IMG/VR virus record: IMGVR_UViG_3300028610_000236
Coordinates: 1 to 25,641 of that record
Reading direction: 5' to 3' (one strand)
Source: a virus
DNA: 25,641 bases
Shown here: positions 1 through 3,744 of the stretch, in pieces
Numbering within the stretch: position 1 is the first letter of the stretch
Layout: every line of letters starts with the position of its first letter
Notes under the pieces: generated by a model
Told to the model about the DNA's origin: nothing
Database searches by the model: none
Seen by the model: the letters and a program-made list of their open reading frames with translations, nothing else
Position numbers and translations under genes: made by a program

Positions 1-177
1 GTCAAGGTAGGCCGAGCCTACCTCACCAATAGCAGCACTTACCTTGGCACTAGGTATCCACCCTATCCTCTGCTTCTTACAGTCGATGCCCCCAAATATC
101 AGGGGGCCAGCGACCATTGCCAGGATACTAGCGATAGCTAGTGCAATCAACAGCTCGATAAGTGAGAAGCCCCTCAT
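1..177 (-). CDS. Type IV prepilin-like protein (partial, runs off left edge)
   Basis: Read leftward from ATG 177-175, this gives 59 residues with no stop before the window edge. The start is MRGFSLIELLIALAIASIL: a class III signal peptide with a 3-residue leader ending in Gly, Phe at +1 and Glu at +5 of the mature protein. A hydrophobic stretch to about residue 29 (ending AGPLIFGG) follows, as in the first helix of type IV pilins and pseudopilins. In that family prepilin peptidase cleaves after Gly and methylates Phe, and Glu5 guides subunit assembly in the inner membrane. The start overlaps the stop of the upstream gene (ATGA, 177-174) and no Shine-Dalgarno is visible, so translation is probably coupled. 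The C-terminal pilin domain is not in view, so major pilin, minor pilin or pseudopilin cannot be told apart. A phage-borne pilin mimic is an inference. Confidence 0.72.
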   Translation of the reverse strand, partial: MRGFSLIELLIALAIASILAMVAGPLIFGGIDCKKQRIGWIPSAKVSAAIGEVGSAYLD

Positions 178-566
178 GAGGCAGCGAACTTGTCAAGCAG
201 GGCCATTGCCTTGGCCTCGTCACCCAACACTAGCTCGTCCTCTACCCGGCGACCCGCTGCACGTATCTTCTCTTGGGCCTTGTCACGACGGACATTGGCT
301 GCCTTGTTACGCCGCTCAATAGCAGCGTTCTCTTTGCCGACAACCTGATGCTCGATACTGTCGCTAATGCCATGTCTGTGGCCCCATTGGTTCTTCGATT
401 TGCCAATGGTGTTCCAGTTGACGGTGGCTGTGCCAGCACGCAGACGTTTGAGTACGTCGTCCCACTCAAGCTCGTCCTCATGGTCATACCCCGGTACTGC
501 ACTACACTTCAGTGCAACGATGGAACTCAGTCGTTCCCTTGCATACCTCAGTTTCACTTGGTTCAT
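174..566 (-). CDS. Hypothetical 130-aa basic protein, leftward module
   Basis: The start is set at ATG 566-564 (MNQVKLRYARERL) because a strong AAGGAGGA Shine-Dalgarno lies just upstream (578-571). The frame is open further out to 635, but that extension has no ribosome site. The product is 130 residues. An N-terminal helix is rich in Arg and Lys, residues about 25-45 are acidic (HEDELEWDD), and the C-terminal half is charged and probably helical (AAIERRNKAANVRRDKAQEKI). No membrane segment or catalytic motif is visible. It is the first gene of a leftward pair and overlaps the prepilin-like gene by ATGA. A candidate promoter lies at 888-916. I do not recognise the family; a small nucleic-acid-binding or host-interaction protein is possible, but nothing in the sequence shows it. 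Confidence 0.75.
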   Translation of the reverse strand: MNQVKLRYARERLSSIVALKCSAVPGYDHEDELEWDDVLKRLRAGTATVNWNTIGKSKNQWGHRHGISDSIEHQVVGKENAAIERRNKAANVRRDKAQEKIRAAGRRVEDELVLGDEAKAMALLDKFAAS

Positions 567-600
567 GGTGTCCTCCTTAATAGGACAGTGGTAGAATAGG

Positions 601-719
601 TGGACGCCTGCCTTTACACTCAACCTCTGGTCCACAGGGTTAGGTACTTCAAGTACCTTACCAGTGACAGCGTAGCTCTGACTCTAATGTCATCGCTACT
701 TGGTGAGAGCAAGCGTCCA
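601..719 (-). ncRNA. Candidate folded leader element (four-way junction)
   Basis: The ends pair as a 7-bp stem (601-607 TGGACGC with 713-719 GCGTCCA). Inside are three further stems. 622-625 and 627-629 pair with 635-637 and 638-641, with one bulged base. 642-649 pairs with 651-658. 658-663 plus 672-676 pair with 695-699 plus 701-706 across an internal loop. The whole sits upstream of the Shine-Dalgarno (571-578) of the gene starting at 566, as a regulatory leader would. Each stem alone could arise by chance; the nested arrangement is what makes it notable. No known riboswitch class is recognised. Confidence 0.3.
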
Positions 720-887
720 ATACATAGGTGTTGGTCACTCAAGACACACGTTCTATGCTTTAATAGTGGCTCCAGCTTTACACTCGACGGTCGTTCCCCA
801 TATAGCACGGCTACTTAGGTAGGGCATGGACGTCAACTACCGAGCCTGTGTTTCACCTATGGGTTCAGTCCTATGAGACTAGATGCC

Positions 888-916
888 ACTATCAAAGAAC
901 AGTGACGTTATGTCAA
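888..916 (-). promoter_or_regulatory. Candidate sigma70-type promoter, leftward
   Basis: On the minus strand a perfect -35 TTGACA (916-911) is followed by a 17-base spacer and GATAGT (893-888), which matches four of six positions of TATAAT. Transcription would start near 881 and run into the genes at 566 and 177. Spacing is optimal and the location in a non-coding gap fits. Confidence 0.45.
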
Positions 917-1025
917 ATCCAACGGGCAAAAAAAGTGTGGGAGTAGGCACAAACAAACACAATCGAGCGTGGTATACCGTCGCAAGATTATCTGAGTGAT
1001 GTGCCACTCCGCTTAATGCTCAAGA

Positions 1026-1077
1026 TAACACAGCTATGCTGTGTTACCCTGAACACTCCAGCCTACGGCTGGAATGT
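1026..1077 (-). terminator. Tandem hairpins after leftward gene, possible transcript end
   Basis: Two perfect or near-perfect hairpins follow one another in the leftward transcript. 1053-1077 is 11 bp with one mismatch and a 3-base loop, and the stop codon of the gene at 1063 lies in that loop. 1026-1046 is a perfect 9-bp stem TAACACAGC/GCTGTGTTA with a 3-base loop, followed by TCTTG. The U-run is weak, so this may be a 3' end stabiliser or processing site rather than an intrinsic terminator. Confidence 0.35.
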
Positions 1078-1413
1078 GCCGACAGCGCCAATCAAGCCCT
1101 TGTCATTGAGCGAATCGAAGCGATCCCTCAGTGCATAGGCCAGCTTGGTCTCGCCACGTTGGTTCTTTCGTGCATAAAGCACGACCTCACTACCTTTGGT
1201 AGTGGCGTGGTTGGCTGCCTTCTCGGTCATTTTAGCCATGTAGCCTTCGGCTACCTCGACCTTCGGCGCTTCGCCACCATCAACTACCGGGGCAGCAATA
1301 GCTGCCGGGGCAATAGCGTTGGCGGTTAATGCCGTGACCAGAGCATCAATGCTCTGGGTCTGCGACTCAACTGCGTTGAGTACGTCCTTCATGCTCGTTC
1401 TCTTGTCACCCAT
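1063..1413 (-). CDS. Hypothetical 116-aa protein, leftward module
   Basis: The start is placed at ATG 1413-1411 (MGDKRTSMKDVL). A GAAGGAG ribosome site lies six bases upstream; an in-frame TTG at 1419 abuts that site and is unlikely. The 116-residue product has a probable N-terminal helix. An Ala/Pro-rich low-complexity linker at about residues 32-50 (ANAIAPAAIAAPVVDGGEAP) follows, then a charged, probably folded C-terminal half (KGSEVVLYARKNQRGETKLAYALRDRF). No signal peptide or catalytic motif is seen and I do not recognise the family. The gene carries at least six short perfect inverted repeats, and its stop codon sits in the loop of another. It is separated from the upstream gene by 133 bases holding a large hairpin. 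Confidence 0.68.
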   Translation of the reverse strand: MGDKRTSMKDVLNAVESQTQSIDALVTALTANAIAPAAIAAPVVDGGEAPKVEVAEGYMAKMTEKAANHATTKGSEVVLYARKNQRGETKLAYALRDRFDSLNDKGLIGAVGTFQP

Positions 1414-1470
1414 TTTCAACTCCTTCGGACCACTTGGGCCTCGTCTGTTGGGTTTTCAAAACTCTCCCCT

Positions 1471-1518
1471 TCTCTCTCTGTCAGGGGAGTCGTAAGACTC
1501 CTCCCCTGACGAGAGAGA
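1471..1518. repeat. Long imperfect hairpin between leftward genes
   Basis: Three stacked stems: 1471-1478 with 1511-1518 (8 bp, alternating TC/GA), 1480-1486 with 1504-1510 (7 bp) and 1487-1491 with 1496-1500 (5 bp). The bulges are T1479 and CTC 1501-1503, and the loop is GTAA. It lies in the 133-base gap between the genes at 1547-1807 and 1063-1413. On the leftward RNA it would form a roughly 20-bp stem upstream of the next ribosome site. That resembles an RNase III processing site more than a terminator, because no U-run follows directly. Confidence 0.6.
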
Positions 1519-1546
1519 TAGGGTCTCGGTGCCTCGCACGCGGTAA

Positions 1547-1807
1547 TCACTGTGCGCGAGGCGGAGCATCGAGTGTAATGACCTCCAGTGTAACTGGAGT
1601 GTCATCGTAGAATCCCTCATCTTCGATGAGGGGCAGGCCATAGAACTCCAGTCGTTCCCATTGGGAACTACACTGGAGCATGTTAGTGGACATTTCCCTC
1701 TCAACCTGTTCATCTGTGATGAACAGTTGAGGGCCTCGATCTGCCATGAACTCGGCAGCAGCACTACGTAGAGCTTGCTCTACGGTCATGACGTTACGTG
1801 TGGTCAT
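1547..1807 (-). CDS. Hypothetical 86-aa acidic protein, leftward module
   Basis: The frame runs from ATG 1807-1805, which overlaps the TGA of the upstream gene (1806-1804) as ATGA. A GGAAGGA site lies upstream. The 86-residue product starts MTTRNVMTVEQALRSAAAEFM and then has an acidic middle (TDEQVEREMS) and a C-terminal half rich in Asp and Glu (PLIEDEGFYDDTPVTLEVITLDAP). No membrane segment or catalytic motif is seen and the family is not recognised. The gene is unusually dense in perfect inverted repeats: five or six stems of 7-13 bp, at 1578-1605, 1614-1632, 1646-1678, 1706-1726 and 1767-1784. Its mRNA would be strongly folded, yet the frame stays open and its start is well supported. Confidence 0.66.
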   Translation of the reverse strand: MTTRNVMTVEQALRSAAAEFMADRGPQLFITDEQVEREMSTNMLQCSSQWERLEFYGLPLIEDEGFYDDTPVTLEVITLDAPPRAQ

Positions 1808-2007
1808 TTCATGTCCTTCCTTGCCTTCGGCAAGTTGTGGGGAGTGGCGAACTCAATGTTCACAGAACATTGTAGCTCGGAGTACCTAAGTACCAAGCAA
1901 TCGCTTGGTACTTTGAATCGTTGGCAGTAAGCCAGCCGATCTACATTATCCGGTAGGATAATGGACCGGCCAGCAACATAGCCTATGTAGCGTCGTGTGA
2001 TTGTCAC
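1804..2007 (-). CDS. Hypothetical 67-aa protein with GTG start, leftward module
   Basis: A GTG start at 2007-2005 is chosen because GGAG (2016-2013) sits five bases upstream and the start falls one base after the TAA of the preceding gene (2011-2009). The frame is open further upstream, but that part overlaps the preceding gene and has no ribosome site. The product is 67 residues (MTITRRYIGYVAGRSIILPDNVDRL...), slightly basic, with two Cys (CQRFKVPSDC about residues 28-36) and a third further on (LQCS). It ends in ATGA overlap with the next gene. The family is not recognised. Inverted repeats at 1820-1834, 1854-1872, 1888-1913, 1934-1953 and 1976-1988 fall within it. Confidence 0.55.
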   Translation of the reverse strand: MTITRRYIGYVAGRSIILPDNVDRLAYCQRFKVPSDCLVLRYSELQCSVNIEFATPHNLPKARKDMK

Positions 2008-2008
2008 G

Positions 2009-2233
2009 TTAGCTCCAGTTGGCCTCAGCTTCGCTGAGTGTGGCGATAATGTCGTATTCATCAAGCAAAGCTTGATGGTGCGACTCAATCAGGTCGTCGT
2101 AGTCAACTACGAAGTAGTTGTACGAATCGCTATAGCCTGTGTAACCGTCGTCGAAGTCAAGTGCCTTCGGCACTGGCTCCGGTTTGTATCCAGCTAGCAA
2201 AGCTAGCTGTTGCAGCGAATTGGTCATGGACAT
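2009..2233 (-). CDS. Hypothetical 74-aa acidic protein, first gene of leftward unit
   Basis: The start is placed at ATG 2233-2231 (MSMTNSLQQLALLAGYKPEPVPK), with AAGGAG six bases upstream. A second in-frame ATG follows two codons later. The 74-residue product is markedly acidic, with a Tyr/Asp-rich central segment (DFDDGYTGYSDSYNYFVVDYDDL) and no membrane segment. Small acidic early phage proteins often mimic DNA or bind host proteins, but nothing here identifies a target. It is followed after one base by the GTG of the next gene. Two very long hairpins (2249-2297 and 2346-2389) lie in its leader. Inverted repeats at 2024-2038, 2059-2077, 2104-2120, 2160-2174 and 2191-2209 lie inside it. Confidence 0.66.
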   Translation of the reverse strand: MSMTNSLQQLALLAGYKPEPVPKALDFDDGYTGYSDSYNYFVVDYDDLIESHHQALLDEYDIIATLSEAEANWS

Positions 2234-2248
2234 TTCGAACTCCTTGTT

Positions 2249-2297
2249 GGGGCGGATTCCCCCCTTCACTACGTGAAGAGGGGGGAATCCTAGCCCC
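2249..2297 (-). repeat. 21-bp hairpin in leader of leftward mRNA
   Basis: GGGGC (2249-2253) pairs with 2293-2297, GGATTCCCCCC (2254-2264) with 2280-2290 and TTCAC (2265-2269) with 2273-2277. The loop is TAC (GTA on the leftward RNA) and there are two-base bulges TA 2291-2292 and GA 2278-2279. It ends immediately before the AAGGAG that serves the gene starting at 2233, so it could protect, process or gate that mRNA. Confidence 0.7.
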
Positions 2298-2345
2298 ACT
2301 TTTGCCTCGCGTGGTAGATACCGGGCGCATGACGTAGCATATATG

Positions 2346-2389
2346 GAATCCACACCATAGTCAACCGTAGGTTGACATGGTGTGGATTT
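2346..2389. repeat. 19-bp hairpin with GTA loop
   Basis: An outer stem of about 12 bp (2347-2358 with 2377-2388) and an inner 7-bp stem GTCAACC/GGTTGAC (2360-2366, 2370-2376) flank the loop GTA, with one bulged A at 2359. On the plus strand it is followed by TTTT (2387-2390), so it could stop rightward read-through. On the minus strand it would lie in the leader of the leftward transcript. Confidence 0.65.
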
Positions 2390-2414
2390 TGAGCAGAGTG
2401 GAAACTATCCGAAC

Positions 2415-2440
2415 TGTATAACAATCAACTAGTTGATTGT
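2415..2440 (-). promoter_or_regulatory. 20-base palindrome beside a weak extended -10 promoter, leftward
   Basis: 2421-2440 is a perfect palindrome ACAATCAACT/AGTTGATTGT, the size of an operator for a dimeric repressor. Its leftward edge adjoins TGTTATACA (minus strand), an extended -10-like box with TATACA at 2420-2415, which would start a transcript near 2408 for the gene at 2233. No good -35 is seen. The palindrome is certain; the promoter and operator roles are inference. Confidence 0.3.
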
Positions 2441-2638
2441 CGTGTAACGTGTGCAATATTATCGCCTGCGCGTTGCAATATCCGTGCCACTTGACATAAT
2501 TCTGCTGCATATGGGATTTAATGACCACATTTGGTCGATTTGACATAAGGGGGAGGGAGGGGGATCGAAAGCCATCGCCTCTGGCGAAAGGGAGGTCTTA
2601 AATTTCTCATAGAAATGTTGAACTTTCTCCTCTAACTA

Positions 2639-2681
2639 TTGTCTAATACATAAAAGAAAGTATTACCATTCGTAGAATGGT
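2639..2681 (+). promoter_or_regulatory. Weak candidate rightward promoter with overlapping inverted repeat
   Basis: TTGTCT (2639-2644), a 16-base spacer and TATTAC (2661-2666) resemble a sigma70 promoter upstream of the gene at 2765. A perfect inverted repeat ACCATTC-GTA-GAATGGT (2665-2681) covers the expected start point and could be an operator or the first hairpin of the transcript. It matches the hairpins of the neighbouring array, so its role is unclear. Confidence 0.28.
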
Positions 2682-2764
2682 TACTATTCTAGATATGTCT
2701 CAGTACACTTGGGGCTATCTCTAGGTTCGCGCCCGACTTCGTCGGCGCTCCCATAGAGGAGAAC

Positions 2765-3094
2765 ATGTTTGATAAGATCTGGTCAATCTTGCTTCAGGAG
2801 GCCCGTTGGCCCTTTAAGCTACTGTTTGTAGCGGCGCTAGCGCTGCTATTCTTCAGTGTGACCGGATGTAGCGCCACGCCAGAGATGGCGGACGACTGCC
2901 CCGCGCATTTCGCGGAAGAGAAAGACATTATCAAGTGCAAGAAGCGTGTCTTCATGAGAGAGGACCGCGCTTTTCAGCTACAGCAGATCGAGGCTCGAAA
3001 AGAGCTGTGCGCAGCCCAGAAAAAGATCTGGGTGACGGTAGGATACAATTCAGGTTGCCTGGCCAGGGAGGATGCCGTAAGGCTGTTCTACTAA
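2765..3094 (+). CDS. Small Cys-rich lipoprotein
   Basis: The 109-residue protein starts at ATG 2765 after AGAGGAG, the first gene of the rightward run. Residues 18-34 are hydrophobic (KLLFVAALALLFFSVTG) and end in a lipobox-like VTGC with Cys35. This suggests signal peptidase II cleavage and a lipid-anchored mature part of about 75 residues. The mature part has four more Cys (44, 57, 82, 98) and a charged helical middle (EDRAFQLQQIEARKEL). It overlaps the next gene by TAATG, so the two are probably made together and act in the cell envelope. An outer-membrane spanin or a superinfection-exclusion lipoprotein are possible roles, but no diagnostic motif separates them and no spanin partner is visible. 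Confidence 0.7.
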   Translation: MFDKIWSILLQEARWPFKLLFVAALALLFFSVTGCSATPEMADDCPAHFAEEKDIIKCKKRVFMREDRAFQLQQIEARKELCAAQKKIWVTVGYNSGCLAREDAVRLFY

Positions 3095-3537
3095 TGGCCT
3101 GGGCAGAGATGATGCGGGTCCTAATGGCATGGACGCTGTTACTTACAGGCTACGAAGACCCAGGAGGCTATCCAGAGATATCCTTCGCTACGCCCGCCGA
3201 GCTGAGCCTAATGATATGCCCAATGGCACCTAACGGGTGCGGCATACGGGGCGTATACCACGACGGCAAGATATGGCTGTCAAAAGAATACGACCTGAAG
3301 ACAGACGAGTACGCTAGGTCCATCCTAGTGCATGAGTTCACACACTGGCTTCAGGACATGAACAACGACTACGAATACGAGGGTTATGAAGGCTGCGAGA
3401 AGGCCAACCAGCGTGAAGTAGAAGCTTACGGCGTGCAGAACGCCTACTTGCGTCAAGCAGAGAAATCTCAGAACATGGTGAGGAATCAAGTCCCCTCCTG
3501 CGCAAGATGGTACGCACCGAAGCTAGACAGACGATAA
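3094..3537 (+). CDS. Small secreted HEXXH zinc metallopeptidase-like protein
   Basis: The start is placed at ATG 3094, which shares its A with the TAA of the lipoprotein gene; upstream extension in this frame would lie inside that gene. Internal ATGs at 3109 and 3112 are alternatives. Of 147 residues, the first 18 or so are hydrophobic (MRVLMAWTLLLTG) and look like a signal peptide or anchor. VHEFTHWLQ (HEFTH at residues 80-84) is a zincin active-site helix with two zinc-binding His and a catalytic Glu. Glu108 or Glu110 in the following REVEAYGVQNAYL helix is a candidate third ligand. Four Cys (41, 49, 101, 136) may form disulfides outside the cytoplasm. It resembles small bacterial HEXXH proteins of the DUF6647 type. 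The substrate is unknown; envelope degradation at lysis or entry is inferred. Confidence 0.75.
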   Translation: MAWAEMMRVLMAWTLLLTGYEDPGGYPEISFATPAELSLMICPMAPNGCGIRGVYHDGKIWLSKEYDLKTDEYARSILVHEFTHWLQDMNNDYEYEGYEGCEKANQREVEAYGVQNAYLRQAEKSQNMVRNQVPSCARWYAPKLDRR

Positions 3538-3744
3538 TTTATACCAGTCGCTCTGGTGAGAGGCGGCGACCGGCCAAAAGTTCTTCCGGATCTTTGAAGC
3601 TACAGCTTAAGTCGGCCCCAAGACCAAGGGGTTTTATATGCACAGAGACATTGGCTAAATGGTGGAGATCCTCTAATGGAGTTCGGCTGGTGCGTTGTTT
3701 CCAGGGTCGATTCCCTGGGGCTGGTGCCTTACAATGGAGATTGC
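3538..3744 (+). other. 207-base gap before terminase with small hairpins
   Basis: There is no gene. It contains ACCAG/CTGGT (3543-3557) and a weak CCCC/GGGG hairpin followed by TTTT (3616-3635). A perfect 6-bp hairpin CCAGGG/CCCTGG (3701-3718) is flanked by the 9-base direct repeats GGCTGGTGC (3685-3693, 3719-3727). The 13 bases CAGGGTCGATTCC (3702-3714) recur at 3847-3859 inside the terminase gene. The hairpin looks like a tRNA T-arm, but no acceptor or anticodon arm can be fitted. Confidence 0.5.
3616..3635 (+). terminator. Weak candidate intrinsic terminator
   Basis: CCCC (3616-3619) pairs with GGGG (3628-3631) across an 8-base loop, followed by TTTT. The stem is only 4 bp, so any termination between the metallopeptidase gene and the packaging genes would be partial. 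Confidence 0.22.

Larger units (their letters stand above)
567..1062. other. 496-base gap: leader of leftward unit, possible structured RNA
   Basis: No convincing gene is present; short frames on both strands lack ribosome sites. On the minus strand it holds a candidate promoter (888-916) and then a leader of about 315 bases before the gene at 566. The leader contains a possible folded element at 601-719. Two longer-range 8-base complementarities (763-770 with 885-892, and 723-730 with 854-861) would cross each other as a pseudoknot. About one 8-base match is expected by chance in a region this size, so these are weak. Two hairpins just after the stop of the gene at 1063 (1053-1077 and 1026-1046) may end the upstream leftward transcript. 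Confidence 0.5.
1026..2690. repeat. Dense array of short inverted repeats, mostly 3-base loops
   Basis: Perfect stems (length, loop on the plus strand): 1026-1046 (9, TAT), 1057-1073 (7, TAC), 1188-1204 (7, TTT), 1240-1254 (6, TTC), 1291-1306 (6, AATA), 1338-1357 (9, CA), 1365-1381 (7, TGC), 1583-1599 (7, GTA; 12 with a bulge), 1614-1632 (8, TTC), 1646-1678 (7+6, ATT), 1706-1726 (9, TGT), 1767-1784 (8, TT), 1820-1834 (6, TTC), 1854-1872 (8, ACA), 1888-1913 (11, AATC), 1934-1953 (8, GGTA), 2024-2038 (6, TTC), 2059-2077 (8, AAA), 2104-2120 (7, GAA), 2160-2174 (6, TTC), 2191-2209 (8, AAA), 2602-2616 (6, CAT), 2665-2681 (7, GTA), plus the long ones listed separately. Sparser members occur at 5-23, 127-142, 642-658 and 3780-3796. 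Stem sequences differ, so this is not a copied element. Confidence 0.85.
2234..2764. other. 531-base divergent intergenic region
   Basis: This separates the leftward accessory genes from the rightward lipoprotein and virion genes. It contains two long hairpins (2249-2297, 2346-2389), a 20-base palindrome (2421-2440), direct repeats of TGCAATAT (2452-2459, 2474-2481) and of TTGACATAA (2491-2499, 2540-2548). It also has a homopurine mirror repeat (2549-2563), an A/T-rich stretch (about 2595-2700) and a hairpin at 2729-2748 just before the first rightward ribosome site. A 61-codon minus frame (2546-2361) has a C-rich upstream sequence and no ribosome site, and is not called. The density of symmetric sites suggests a control region or an origin, which is inference. 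Confidence 0.6.

Noticed and set aside
44-322. Plus-strand 92-codon frame at the left edge
   Set aside because: It is antisense to the prepilin-like gene and the gene at 174-566, both of which have much better support.
600-818. Short frames on both strands in the leader gap
   Set aside because: No ribosome sites, no recognisable composition, and they overlap the promoter-leader region of the leftward gene.
2361-2546. 61-codon minus-strand frame
   Set aside because: The start is preceded by a C-rich run with no ribosome site, and the frame spans the palindrome and half of the region's symmetric sites.
1026-2690. Hairpin array as a CRISPR array or family of transposable elements
   Set aside because: Stems share no common sequence and spacing is irregular; most lie inside open reading frames, with no nuclease or transposase gene nearby.
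3653-3730. Possible tRNA: hairpin with GGGTCGATTCCC resembles a T-arm
   Set aside because: The T-loop is one base short and no acceptor, D or anticodon stem of normal size can be fitted around it.
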